Positions 15,592 to 24,425 of a stretch of 41,926 nt of DNA are shown here, one piece after another (the stretch's first letter is position 1; each line of letters starts with the position of its first letter). The DNA lies in assembly GCA_937881055.1 (NCBI GenBank), contig CALGFJ010000307.1, positions 1 to 41,926 on the forward strand. Reading direction: 5' to 3'. The position numbers were made by a program, and so were the translations under genes. The stretch comes from an uncultured Acidimicrobiaceae bacterium. GTDB lineage: Bacteria; Actinomycetota; Acidimicrobiia; Acidimicrobiales; RAAP-2. The notes under the pieces are model-generated. The model worked only from the letters and a program-made list of their open reading frames with translations. It had not been told where the DNA came from and searched no databases.

Positions 15592-18188
15592 GTGGTCTCC
15601 AATCGGACCTGAGAAATAACGTCGCCGCCATCAAGGATCGGGCGCACGACGTCGTCGCCTTCGGCGTCGAGCGATCCGAAGGCGATCTCGGTCACCCCGC
15701 GGGGCACCGCGTCATCCAGAGCGACCGGCAATCGGACCGATCCGCGCGCACCGTTCACACCGACGACGTCGCCGGTCACGACACCCAGTCGGTCGAGGTC
15801 GAAGTGGTTGAGATGCAGGACACTCACCGCTTTCAGTGTGGCCAAAGATGGCGAACCCTGCACGGCTACTCCGTTGTCGAACAGTCGACGACTGAGATTG
15901 ACCCGCAGGGCGTAGGCGTCGGCGAGCGGGACGTCGATCTTGTCGCTGGCGTCGATGTCGCTGAGCGTCGCGGGCGTCGTCGAAGACGTCGTCGCCACGT
16001 CGACCGATGACGTCGTCCCCGTGTGAGCGCCGAGGCCCACGGCGTCGGTCGATCGGATACCAGGGAACGCCATGGGGTCAAGTGGTCGACGGACGGATCG
16101 CTCCGCGAGGTCGCCGACGACGACGCCGTCGGTCGTCGAGTCATTGAGGACCGACAGCGCCGGATAACCCGTCGTCTCCTCGATCGTCTTCGCGGCCTGC
16201 TCGATCGAGTCAAGGCCAATGCTCTGACCTAGTTCTTCGGCTAGTTCCGAGGCGATGGCGACATCGGGCCAGGCAGAACCAGGAGCGACGATCTTTGGCG
16301 CGACCCCGGTCACGCGACCTTCGATGTTGGTGACCGTCCCTAGACGTTCGTGTTGCACCGCCGCGGGCAGTACGACGTCGGCGTAGGCCAGTGACGCGCC
16401 GCCGTGACCAGTGACGACGACGACCTCGGCGGTGTCGAGCGCTTCACGAGCCGCAACCACGTCGAGGACGTTGCCCAACAAACAACCACCGAGCATCAAC
16501 AGTCCGGTCTGCTCACCGGCGCGAATGGCCTCGAGTTGGCCCAGGGCGTCACGGCCGACGCTCTCCGAGTCGAAACCGCGTCCCGGCCGAAGCTTCGGAC
16601 CCAGTCCCATGTCGAGCGCGCCCATGACATTGGAGCGTCGAAGGGCCGGCAGGAACGTGGCCTGCGGGAACTGCGTCGCCAAGAGTCGTAGCGCGTGCTC
16701 GGTGACCTCGGCCGACTCGGCGATATTGGGCCGTCCGATCACGAAGACCACCCCTTCGCCACTGTCGCCAATCAGGGCACGGGCCTCGTTGAGCTCGGCC
16801 TCGTTGAAGACCACGCCCTGGGGCAGCGCACCGCCGTGGAGGGCCCGAGCCACGAGATGCACCTCGCCGGGTCGAAGGGGCAGAGAGACCGCGGCGAGCG
16901 AGCGCAGCGCGCTCGCGCCAAAGGCGAGTTCCACGAGTGGGCGCTGGTGTCTCGTGACGCGCTCGCGAAGTCGTAGGAACAGAATGGGTAGTTCTTCGCG
17001 AAGGTCGCCCGTGATCGTGACCACGACCCGCGCGTTCACGGCCTCGTCGATCGTGGCGCGCGGGAGTGCCTGAAGGAGAGCCGCGTCGAGGCCGTCGCCG
17101 TACTGGGCGTCGATGTGATCGGTGCGCAGCACTCCGCGCAGCAGTCGCTCCCACGCGAAGGCGCCCTCGTTGGTGAGCGCCGCGCCGCCGATAGCGCCGA
17201 GTCCGTCGACCGTGGTCGAGGCGCGTCGAAGGAGCGAGGCCGCTTCGGTGAGCGCTTCGCCCCAACTGACCGCGACGAGGCTCCCGTTTCGTCGCACGAG
17301 CGGTTCGGTGATCCGCGTGGCGGCGTCCAAGGGGTCACTCGACTCCTCATTCCCGTCGATCGACTCGAGCGTGAAGCGACCCTTGTCACAAAGCCACCCG
17401 TGGTTCACCGGTTCGCTGTCGACGCCCAACACGCGCGTGAGGCGGTTACCCGAGGACTGCACCGCGACGCGACAGCCCACGGCGCACGTCGTGCACGTGC
17501 TCTCGATTTGCTCCAGGTCCCATGGTCGCGCGTTGAAGCGATACGGCTTGGCGGTCAGGGCGCCCACGGGACAGATCTGTACGGTGTTGCCCGAAAAGAC
17601 CGAGTCGAACGGTTGGGTGGGCGACGTCGCGACTTCGATGAGATCACCGCGACCGGCGAAGGCGATCTGGGCATCGCCGGCGACATCGGCGGCGAACCTC
17701 GTGCAGCGCGCGCACTGGATGCACCGTTCGCGGTCTAACAAGACCAGTGCCCCAATCTCGACGGGCTTGACGAAGTGGCGCTTTTCCTCGATGAATCGTG
17801 TCTCGCCCGAACCGTGCGCCAGCGTCTGGTCTTGCAGTGGGCATTCGCCGCCCTTGTCGCACACCGGACAGTCCAGCGGGTGATTCGCGAGCAGGAATTC
17901 GAGGACCCCGTCTTGGGCCTTCTTCACCTTCTCGGAGTCGGTGATGACGTTCATGCCGTCGTTGACCTTCAAGTAGCACGCCGGTTGCAATGTCGCACCG
18001 CGCGGCGAGTCGACTTCGACCAGACACATGCGACAGATGCCGACCGGCTCCATGCGCGGGTGGTAACAAAACCGCGGCACGTAGGTGCCCGCGCGCTCGG
18101 CCACCTCGATGAGCAGTTCGCCCGGCGTGGCCTCGATCGCCCGACCGTTCACCGTAATCGTGACTGTGGTTCGGATCACGTCAGTCAT
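15588..18188 (-). CDS. nuoG: NADH-quinone oxidoreductase subunit G, with N7 cluster ligands
   Basis: The 866-residue iron-sulfur subunit shows every cluster set: 2Fe-2S N1b (Cys41, 52, 55, 71), the His/Cys3 cluster N5 (His103, Cys107, 110, 116), N4 (Cys156, 159, 162, 206), and the extra off-path cluster N7 (Cys232, 235, 239, 267), which is kept only in some bacteria. The rest is a molybdopterin-oxidoreductase-like domain that no longer carries the cofactor in known relatives. A Thr/Ser/Asp-rich low-complexity insert lies at about residues 725-765. The ATG lies inside the end of nuoF (8-nt overlap ATGACTGA). Confidence 0.96.
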   Translation of the reverse strand: MTDVIRTTVTITVNGRAIEATPGELLIEVAERAGTYVPRFCYHPRMEPVGICRMCLVEVDSPRGATLQPACYLKVNDGMNVITDSEKVKKAQDGVLEFLLANHPLDCPVCDKGGECPLQDQTLAHGSGETRFIEEKRHFVKPVEIGALVLLDRERCIQCARCTRFAADVAGDAQIAFAGRGDLIEVATSPTQPFDSVFSGNTVQICPVGALTAKPYRFNARPWDLEQIESTCTTCAVGCRVAVQSSGNRLTRVLGVDSEPVNHGWLCDKGRFTLESIDGNEESSDPLDAATRITEPLVRRNGSLVAVSWGEALTEAASLLRRASTTVDGLGAIGGAALTNEGAFAWERLLRGVLRTDHIDAQYGDGLDAALLQALPRATIDEAVNARVVVTITGDLREELPILFLRLRERVTRHQRPLVELAFGASALRSLAAVSLPLRPGEVHLVARALHGGALPQGVVFNEAELNEARALIGDSGEGVVFVIGRPNIAESAEVTEHALRLLATQFPQATFLPALRRSNVMGALDMGLGPKLRPGRGFDSESVGRDALGQLEAIRAGEQTGLLMLGGCLLGNVLDVVAAREALDTAEVVVVTGHGGASLAYADVVLPAAVQHERLGTVTNIEGRVTGVAPKIVAPGSAWPDVAIASELAEELGQSIGLDSIEQAAKTIEETTGYPALSVLNDSTTDGVVVGDLAERSVRRPLDPMAFPGIRSTDAVGLGAHTGTTSSVDVATTSSTTPATLSDIDASDKIDVPLADAYALRVNLSRRLFDNGVAVQGSPSLATLKAVSVLHLNHFDLDRLGVVTGDVVGVNGARGSVRLPVALDDAVPRGVTEIAFGSLDAEGDDVVRPILDGGDVISQVRLETT

Positions 18189-19485
18189 GAGGACACCCGC
18201 CCTTGGTCACGTGCTCGACGAAGTCGTCGCGAAACATCTGGATCGCCGAGTGCACCGACGACGGTATGGAGGGCCCCAACACGCAGATCGTCGTCTGCTG
18301 GGGCGGCCAGGTGAGGCCCGGCGCGATGTTGTCACAGAGGTCGAGCAGCAGGTCGATGTCCTCCAGGCGACCGCCGCCGTGTTCAATGCGGTACATCGCG
18401 CGCTCGATCCAACCGGAGCCCTCGCGACACGGCGTGCACTGACCGCACGACTCACGCGAGAAGAACTTCGTGATGCGCCACGCCGCACGCACGACGCACG
18501 TCGTCTCGTCCATGACGACGATCGAACCCGAGCCGAGCATCGAACCCTGCTCGGCGACCTCGTCTTGTCCGAGGGGCAGGTCGAGTTGGTCGGGTCCGAA
18601 CCACGGCGCCGAGACACCTCCCGGGATGATCGCCTTGATCCTCTTGTCGTCGATGACGCCGCCGCCGAGTTGGGGGTCGTAGATGAGATCACGGAACGTG
18701 TTCTTCACCATCTCGATCTCGAAGACGCCGGGATTGTTGACGCGCCCGGCGAGCGCGAAGAGCCGCGTGCCCGTCGAGCGACCGCCGCCGAGTGCCGCGA
18801 ACGCCGCACCGCCGTGATTGACGATCCACGGCAGATTCGACATCGTCTCGACGTTGTTGACCACAGTCGGTTCACCGTAGAGACCGGCGACGGCGGGGAA
18901 GAACGGCGGCTTGATGCGGGGGAAGCCGCGCTTGCCCTCCAACGCCTCGATCAACGCAGTCTCTTCGCCGCAGATGTACGCCCCCGCGCCCGGGTGCACT
19001 ACGACGTCGACGGAGAAGTCCGAACCGAAGACCTTGTTGCCGAGCGCGCCGAGCTCGTAGGCGTCGTTGACGGCCTGCTGAACGCGCTCGAGACCGAGGG
19101 CGAACTCGCCGCGCACGAAAATGAACACCGCCGAGACCTGGAGCGCGTAGGCCGCGATGATGACGCCCTCCACCAGTTGGTGCGGATCGCGTTCGAGCAG
19201 CAGATGGTCCTTGAAGGTGGCGGGCTCGGACTCGTCACCGTTCACCACGAGATACGACACGGGCGCCTTGCGCAACATCGACCATTTGCGACCGGCCGGA
19301 AAACCGGCGCCCCCGCGACCGAGCAACGACGCCTGGTCAACCTCGCTGGCCACCGCTTCGGGGAACATCGTGAGCGCCTTGCGCAGGCCCTCGTAACCGC
19401 CGGTCGCGAGGTAGCGCGACAGGGTGTGGGAGTCGGCGAACTCCAGGCGCGACAGAACGATTGGTGGCGCGGTCATCGTCGCCAC
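18181..19485 (-). CDS. nuoF: NADH-quinone oxidoreductase subunit F (NADH-binding)
   Basis: NuoF oxidises NADH through FMN and cluster N3. The glycine-rich GRGGAGFPAGRKW and the GAYICGEETALIEALEG region form the FMN/NADH site. The SCGQCTPCREG motif and a later Cys in TICVLGP supply the 4Fe-4S ligands. The open frame runs up to 19740 inside nuoE. I choose GTG at 19485, which shares one base with the nuoE stop (TAGTG) and lies 8 nt after GGAG, giving 434 residues. The alternative ATG at 19476 would be three codons shorter and too far from that site. Confidence 0.95.
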   Translation of the reverse strand: MATMTAPPIVLSRLEFADSHTLSRYLATGGYEGLRKALTMFPEAVASEVDQASLLGRGGAGFPAGRKWSMLRKAPVSYLVVNGDESEPATFKDHLLLERDPHQLVEGVIIAAYALQVSAVFIFVRGEFALGLERVQQAVNDAYELGALGNKVFGSDFSVDVVVHPGAGAYICGEETALIEALEGKRGFPRIKPPFFPAVAGLYGEPTVVNNVETMSNLPWIVNHGGAAFAALGGGRSTGTRLFALAGRVNNPGVFEIEMVKNTFRDLIYDPQLGGGVIDDKRIKAIIPGGVSAPWFGPDQLDLPLGQDEVAEQGSMLGSGSIVVMDETTCVVRAAWRITKFFSRESCGQCTPCREGSGWIERAMYRIEHGGGRLEDIDLLLDLCDNIAPGLTWPPQQTTICVLGPSIPSSVHSAIQMFRDDFVEHVTKGGCPHD

Positions 19486-20105
19486 TACTTCGTCTCCTTG
19501 GGCGTTCGTGCGTCGCGGGCCGCGACGGCCGCGCTGCGTTCGGCGGCGACGTCGGCGCGCGACGCGCGCAGTCCCCCGGCTCGTCGGACTCGAATGAGCG
19601 TTCCGTGCGGGGGGACGTCGTGATCCAACGTGCCGGCGCGCAGCCCGGCGACGACCGCGTCGAAGGCGTCGGGCGTCGTCGTGCGCACGTAGCGGTGATT
19701 GATCTGTACGCACGGCGCGAAGTTGCAGTCGGCGAGGCATTCGGTCTCTTCTAACGTGAACAGTCCGTCGTCGGACGTCGCGCCGACCGAACAGCCCAAG
19801 GTCGCGCTGGCGTGTTCGAGCAGTTCGTCTCCCCCGGCGAGCAGGCAGGCAATGTTCGTGCAGACGCCCACGACGTAACGCCCCACGGGCTCGAGATGGA
19901 ACATGTCGTAGAAGAGCGCCGTACCGCGCACGTCCGCTGGCGTGGTTGACGTCAACTCGGCCACTTCGGCGATGCCCTCATCAGTGACGTAGCCGTCTTG
20001 TTCTTGAGCGAGGTGCAAGAGGGGAAGCATGGCCGAGCGCGGTCTCGGGTACAGCGCGAGGACCTCTTCGGCGCGTTGGCGAATGTCGATGCGAAAGTGA
20101 CTCAC
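19485..20105 (-). CDS. nuoE: NADH-quinone oxidoreductase subunit E
   Basis: This thioredoxin-fold subunit holds the 2Fe-2S cluster N1a. The ligand pattern is complete: Cys82 and Cys87 in VCTNIAC, Cys123 and Cys127 in CLADC. At 206 residues it has a C-terminal extension of about 50 residues, rich in Arg and Ala, beyond the core domain. The start is GTG, overlapping the nuoD stop as GTGA. It works with NuoF and NuoG as the NADH dehydrogenase module. Confidence 0.95.
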   Translation of the reverse strand: MSHFRIDIRQRAEEVLALYPRPRSAMLPLLHLAQEQDGYVTDEGIAEVAELTSTTPADVRGTALFYDMFHLEPVGRYVVGVCTNIACLLAGGDELLEHASATLGCSVGATSDDGLFTLEETECLADCNFAPCVQINHRYVRTTTPDAFDAVVAGLRAGTLDHDVPPHGTLIRVRRAGGLRASRADVAAERSAAVAARDARTPKETK

Positions 20106-21454
20106 CGATCGACCTCTCCCATCACGGGATCGATCGTGGAGATCACGGTGATCGTGTCCGACATCGATCCACCGCGCATCAGCAAGGAGACGGCCTGGAG
20201 GTTCACGAAGCTCGGCGCCCGAACGTGCAGGCGATACGGCTTGGCCGTACCGTCGGACACGAGGTAGCAGCCGAGTTCGCCGCGCGGTGACTCGACGGCC
20301 GAATAGACCTCACCGGGCGGGACCTGGAAGCCCTCGGTGAAGAGCTTGAAGTGGTGGATGAGCGCTTCCATCGATTCGCCGATACGCGCCCTCGGCGGCG
20401 GCGTGACCTTGGGGTCCTGACTGCGGTAGTCACCGCTCGGCGTCATGTCGATGCACTGACGAACGATGCGAATCGACTCGCGGATCTCGTTCAGTCGGAT
20501 GGCGTAACGGTCGAAGTTGTCGCCGAAGGTGCCCACGATGACGTCGAACTCGACCTCGTCGTACGCGAGGTACGGCATCGCGCGACGCAGGTCCCAGGCG
20601 ACGCCCGTCGAACGAAGGAGGGGGCCGGTGACGCCGAGCGCCAGCGCCTCTTCCGCGGTGAGCGGCGCCACACCGATCATGCGATTGCGAAAGATCGGCT
20701 GACCGGTCAGCAGCTCGTCGTACTCAAAGGTGCGCGCGAAGATGGTGTCGCAGATCACGAGCACGTCATCCTGCCAGCCGTCGGGCAGGTCGGCCGCCAC
20801 CCCACCGGGGCGCACGTAATTCAAATTGAGTCGCAACCCCGCCGTCTTCTCGAAGAACGCCAGGATCAGCTCACGTTCGCGCAGTCCGTAGATCATCATC
20901 GACGACGCACCGAGGTCCATGCCGTTGGTCGCCATCCACACGAGGTGCGACGAGATCCGGTTCAATTCGCTCATCATCATGCGGATCCACACCGCGCGCT
21001 CGGGGACCTCGATGCCCAAGAGCTTCTCGACGGCCATCGAGTAGCAGAGCTCGTTGATCACGGGGCTCAGATAGTCCATACGCGTCACGTTCGTGGCGCC
21101 CTGGATGTAGCTGAGCTCCTCGCCGGTCTTCTCCATGCCCGTATGGAGATAGCCGATGACCGGCTTCGTCCGTAGGACGAACTCCCCGTCGAGTTCGAGC
21201 ATCAGGCGCAGGACCCCGTGCGTCGAGGGGTGCGACGGACCCATGTTGATGATCATCGTCTCGTCGTCTCGACGGTCCACGTCGATCGACGTCGGGTCGA
21301 GGGTCAGCCCGTCGAGTCGCAGGACGGAGCCGACCTCACGGCCGAGTTCATTGACGTCCGTGACGTCGCGTCGTTGCAGTTCCTGGGCCCCCTCGGAGGT
21401 CTCGGCACTGAGGATCTCGATGCGCTCGGCGGCGCGCACGACGGGTTCACTCAT
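20102..21454 (-). CDS. nuoD: NADH-quinone oxidoreductase subunit D
   Basis: NuoD (49-kDa type) builds the quinone-binding pocket next to cluster N2. The GPSHPSTHGVLR motif, the IGYLHTGMEKTGEE segment and ELNRISSHLVW are clear, and the C-terminus SDTITVISTIDPVMGEVDR is typical. The frame extends upstream to 21766, but the ATG at 21454 overlaps the nuoC stop (ATGA) and gives the usual length, 450 residues. The first ~65 residues before the conserved core are variable. Confidence 0.96.
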   Translation of the reverse strand: MSEPVVRAAERIEILSAETSEGAQELQRRDVTDVNELGREVGSVLRLDGLTLDPTSIDVDRRDDETMIINMGPSHPSTHGVLRLMLELDGEFVLRTKPVIGYLHTGMEKTGEELSYIQGATNVTRMDYLSPVINELCYSMAVEKLLGIEVPERAVWIRMMMSELNRISSHLVWMATNGMDLGASSMMIYGLRERELILAFFEKTAGLRLNLNYVRPGGVAADLPDGWQDDVLVICDTIFARTFEYDELLTGQPIFRNRMIGVAPLTAEEALALGVTGPLLRSTGVAWDLRRAMPYLAYDEVEFDVIVGTFGDNFDRYAIRLNEIRESIRIVRQCIDMTPSGDYRSQDPKVTPPPRARIGESMEALIHHFKLFTEGFQVPPGEVYSAVESPRGELGCYLVSDGTAKPYRLHVRAPSFVNLQAVSLLMRGGSMSDTITVISTIDPVMGEVDR

Positions 21455-21945
21455 CGCGGCCCCGGGGACTCTTTGAACTGCACGGGGACCCGTCCGGCAC
21501 CGTAGTCCTTGCGAAGGGGATGACCCTCCCACTCTTCGGGCATCAGGATTCGCGTGAGATCGGGGTGGTTGGCGAAGAGGATGCCGAAGAGGTCGAAGGC
21601 CTCTCGCTCCATCGCTTCGGACCCGGGGTAGAGATCGAACAGCGAACTGACCTCCGGCGCGTCGTCGCCCGCTTGGGTGCGAATTCGCACCCGCTGCTTT
21701 TTCGACAGACTGAGCAGGTTGACCACGACCTCGAATCGCGTGGCCTCGACGCCCTCGGGCAACCACCGATCAAAATGCTCGAGGTAGTCAACGCCGCAAA
21801 GGTCGACGCACATCTCGAAGCCGTCGTCGCGAAACGACGCGACGAGTTCGTGGTACTGGGCGCGCGTGGGAAAGCAGGACAGGTCGACCGCGAGTCCTTC
21901 GCAGGTGATGACGCCGGGGGGGGCCGATGAAGACAGGGAAATCAC
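21451..21945 (-). CDS. nuoC: NADH-quinone oxidoreductase subunit C
   Basis: The 164-residue 30-kDa-type subunit has the conserved block [22 protein letters not shown], followed by [13 protein letters not shown]. It helps join NuoD to the peripheral arm. The start is GTG at 21945, overlapping the nuoB stop as GTGA. The longer frame to 22446 lies within nuoB. A run of eight G on the plus strand near 21916 encodes Ala-Pro-Pro-Gly and does not break the frame. Confidence 0.94.
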   Translation of the reverse strand: MISLSSSAPPGVITCEGLAVDLSCFPTRAQYHELVASFRDDGFEMCVDLCGVDYLEHFDRWLPEGVEATRFEVVVNLLSLSKKQRVRIRTQAGDDAPEVSSLFDLYPGSEAMEREAFDLFGILFANHPDLTRILMPEEWEGHPLRKDYGAGRVPVQFKESPGPR

Positions 21946-22505
21946 TTCGGCGTGCCCACCCTCACTGCGACGGGGACCTCGGGGGTCCAGAGTTCCGGCG
22001 AGCCGTCGAGGTGAACCGGTCGGCCCTCGTGACGGCGCTTCATGATCTCGCCCGTGCGAATTTGTTCGTGCAGCGTGAGGATCGCGTGCATCAGCGTCTC
22101 GGGACTCGGAGGGCAACCCGGTGCGTACACGTCGACGGGCACGATCTGGTCGACGCCTTGGACGATGGCGTAGTTGTTGAACAGCCCGCCGGTCGACGCG
22201 CAGACGCCCATCGAGATGACCCACTTGGGCTCCATCATCTGGTCGTAGACCTGACGTAGGACCGGCGCCATCTTCTGGCTGACGCGACCGGCGACGATCA
22301 TGAGGTCGGCCTGACGCGGGGAGTTGCGAAACACCTCCATGCCGAAACGCGCGATGTCGAAGTCGGCGCCGCCGGTGGCCATCATCTCGATGGCGCAACA
22401 GGCCAGGCCGAACGAAGCGGGCCACACTGAGGCGCGACGGGCCCACCGCACGATGTCCTCCAGCGGTCCCGTCAGAAAGTTGTGTTGCAGGTCCTCGAGC
22501 GCCAC
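21942..22505 (-). CDS. nuoB: NADH-quinone oxidoreductase subunit B
   Basis: NuoB holds the terminal 4Fe-4S cluster N2, which reduces quinone. The four ligands are visible: adjacent Cys36 and Cys37 in [11 protein letters not shown], Cys102 in MGVCASTGG and Cys131 in APGCPPSPE. The frame is open to 22823, but GTG at 22505 lies two bases after the nuoA stop and gives [10 protein letters not shown], a normal start; the product has 187 residues. Confidence 0.95.
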   Translation of the reverse strand: MALEDLQHNFLTGPLEDIVRWARRASVWPASFGLACCAIEMMATGGADFDIARFGMEVFRNSPRQADLMIVAGRVSQKMAPVLRQVYDQMMEPKWVISMGVCASTGGLFNNYAIVQGVDQIVPVDVYAPGCPPSPETLMHAILTLHEQIRTGEIMKRRHEGRPVHLDGSPELWTPEVPVAVRVGTPK

Positions 22506-22507
22506 GA

Positions 22508-22960
22508 TCAGGCCGCCTGATCGGAGTCGGAGTTGATACGAAGAATCGTCGAGGAACTCGTGCGCGAGGGCAACCCGGCGACCAGGTGCTTCACCGGACC
22601 CCACGACAACGCGCCCTCGGCTACCAAGAAGAGCAGGGCGCCGAACACAGTGAGGGAGAAGACCAGGACTTCGACGAGTCCGAAGAGGCCGAGTTGACGA
22701 AACACGACCGCGAACGGGTACATGAAGACCACTTCGATGTCGAAGATCACGAAGATCATCGCCACCAAATAGAACCGAACAGGAAATCGCTGCGGCGGTT
22801 CGATTTCGGGGACAATCCCGCACTCGTAAGGTGCCAACTTCGCGTCGGAGGGTCGCTTTCGAGGCGCCAGCAGGGCTGACATCACAAGCGAACCTGCACC
22901 GAAGAGCACTCCGAGAATCAGGAGCCCCAGTATTGGTAAGTACTGGTCCACGGACATCAT
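22508..22960 (-). CDS. nuoA: NADH-quinone oxidoreductase subunit A, first gene of the nuo operon
   Basis: The three-helix ND3-type subunit has the conserved YECGIVPE loop with the cysteine that senses the active/deactive state in homologues, and [22 protein letters not shown] in helix 2. The C-terminal tail of ~35 residues is polar. The first of two consecutive ATGs is annotated; neither has a good ribosome binding site. The 65 bases between this gene and the divergent flavoprotein gene must hold both promoters. I could identify only the one on the plus strand with any confidence. Confidence 0.94.
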   Translation of the reverse strand: MMSVDQYLPILGLLILGVLFGAGSLVMSALLAPRKRPSDAKLAPYECGIVPEIEPPQRFPVRFYLVAMIFVIFDIEVVFMYPFAVVFRQLGLFGLVEVLVFSLTVFGALLFLVAEGALSWGPVKHLVAGLPSRTSSSTILRINSDSDQAA

Positions 22961-23013
22961 TTCTACCAGACCGAATCGACCCCTTCGGCCGATGGGCGTG
23001 GACGCGAACCTCG

Positions 23014-23019
23014 TAGGCT
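23014..23019 (+). promoter_or_regulatory. -10 element of a predicted leaderless transcript (geranylgeranyl reductase gene)
   Basis: TAGGCT, then six bases, then the GTG start at 23026. The same hexamer and spacing occur before hemB. Confidence 0.55.
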
Positions 23020-23025
23020 GTTCCG

Positions 23026-24357
23026 GTGACGAGCCTGCGCGAAGTCGTATCGAAACCGACGCTCTACGACGTGGTGATTGTCGGTGCCGGCCCGAGTGGC
23101 TCGGCGTGCGCGTACTGGTTGGCCGAGGCCGGCTGGACGGTTTGTTTAATCGAGAAGAAACATTTCCCCCGCGAAAAGACCTGCGGCGACGGACTGACGC
23201 CGCGTTCCGTGTACCAACTCCAAGAGATGGGCCTCGAAGACTCCGTCGCGGCCAACGGGCACAGGTTCAACGGACTGCGGGCGTTCGGTTTTGGTGCGTC
23301 GCTCGAGATGAACTGGCCCGAACACCCGGTATTTCCGGGCTACGGCTACACGATCACGCGATTCAACCTCGACGGTCTCGTCGCCGAACGCGCCGAGAAA
23401 CATGGCGCGACCCTGCTCAACGGGGTGGAGGCGATAGGTCTCGTGGAGGCGACCAACGCCGAAGACGGGGGCCTCAAGGGCGCGGCCGGGGTCCTCGTGA
23501 AGGACAAGGACGACGACGTGGCCGAGATCCGGGCGCGCTACCTCGTGGTGGGCGACGGGCAGAACTCGCGACTCGGTCGAGAGATGGGGACGGTGCGCAA
23601 TAAATCGTGGCCGATGGGCATGGCGCTACGCGGGTACTACACGAGCGATCGGCACGACGAACCGTGGATCGACTCGCACCTCGACATCCGTGACCCCAAG
23701 GGCGACGTCGTTCCCGGCTACGGGTGGATCTTCCCGCTCGGTGACGGGCGCGTCAACGTCGGTGTCGGACTCCTCTCGACCGGCGGCGCGTGGAAGGGTG
23801 TCAACACGACCAAGCTTCAGGAGTACTTCGTCGCTCAGACGGCCGACGCGTGGGGCCTCAACGACGAGTCGTGCTGTGGACCGGCGACGGGCGGACGACT
23901 TCCGATGGGCCTGGCGCTCGGGCCGCGGAGCGGTCCGAACACGCTCACGATCGGCGACGCCGCGGGAACGGTGAATCCGTTCAACGGTGAAGGAATCGCC
24001 TACGGCTACGAGACCGGTCGCATCGCCGCCGCGGTGGTCGCCGAGGCCCTGCTCGCCAACGATTCCTCGCTCCTCGGTCTCTACGACGAACGACTCGACG
24101 AGGCCTACGGCGACTACTTCAAGGTCGCGCGAGCCTTCGTGCGCATCATTTCCGAACCGAAGATCCTGTCGGCCTGCGTGGGCGTCGGACTGCGCATCGA
24201 GCCACTCATGAATGAACTGCTCGCCATTATGGCGAACCTCATGCGCAACGACAAGAGGGGTCCGGCCGAGATCGGGTACCGCGCACTGTTACGACTCGCC
24301 GACGTCATCCCCGAGCAGGCGTACGCTCTCTTGCTCGGCGAGAAGACCAAGCGCTAA
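23026..24357 (+). CDS. Geranylgeranyl reductase family flavoprotein, MenJ-like
   Basis: This 443-residue FAD enzyme opens with [21 protein letters not shown] (dinucleotide-binding fold), has the [13 protein letters not shown] block, a [16 protein letters not shown] motif, and the second FAD motif [24 protein letters not shown]. These are typical of geranylgeranyl reductases that hydrogenate prenyl chains. In mycobacteria the relative MenJ (Rv0561c) saturates one isoprene unit of menaquinone. Its position beside complex I, which reduces quinone, supports a menaquinone role, but archaeal-lipid or carotenoid-type substrates cannot be excluded from sequence. The start is a GTG with no ribosome binding site, consistent with the leaderless promoter. 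Confidence 0.85.
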   Translation: MTSLREVVSKPTLYDVVIVGAGPSGSACAYWLAEAGWTVCLIEKKHFPREKTCGDGLTPRSVYQLQEMGLEDSVAANGHRFNGLRAFGFGASLEMNWPEHPVFPGYGYTITRFNLDGLVAERAEKHGATLLNGVEAIGLVEATNAEDGGLKGAAGVLVKDKDDDVAEIRARYLVVGDGQNSRLGREMGTVRNKSWPMGMALRGYYTSDRHDEPWIDSHLDIRDPKGDVVPGYGWIFPLGDGRVNVGVGLLSTGGAWKGVNTTKLQEYFVAQTADAWGLNDESCCGPATGGRLPMGLALGPRSGPNTLTIGDAAGTVNPFNGEGIAYGYETGRIAAAVVAEALLANDSSLLGLYDERLDEAYGDYFKVARAFVRIISEPKILSACVGVGLRIEPLMNELLAIMANLMRNDKRGPAEIGYRALLRLADVIPEQAYALLLGEKTKR

Positions 24358-24375
24358 CGCATCGTCGATGTCGTC

Positions 24376-24405
24376 ACGACGCGTGAGAAATGGTCACCGC
24401 GTCGT
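24376..24405. terminator. Strong hairpin between convergent genes, probable bidirectional terminator
   Basis: An 11-bp stem (ACGACGCG-TGA against TCA-CGCGTCGT) with a single bulged C and a 7-nt loop lies between the geranylgeranyl reductase gene and the end of the hem operon. No T-tract follows on either strand, which is common in GC-rich actinobacteria. Confidence 0.5.
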
Positions 24406-24425
24406 CGAAGTCGGCGAAGTTCGAT

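Noticed and set aside
21911-21926. Run of eight G in nuoC as a possible frameshift or phase-variation site
   Set aside because: The reading frame is intact on both sides and the encoded residues fit a variable N-terminal region; nothing suggests switching.
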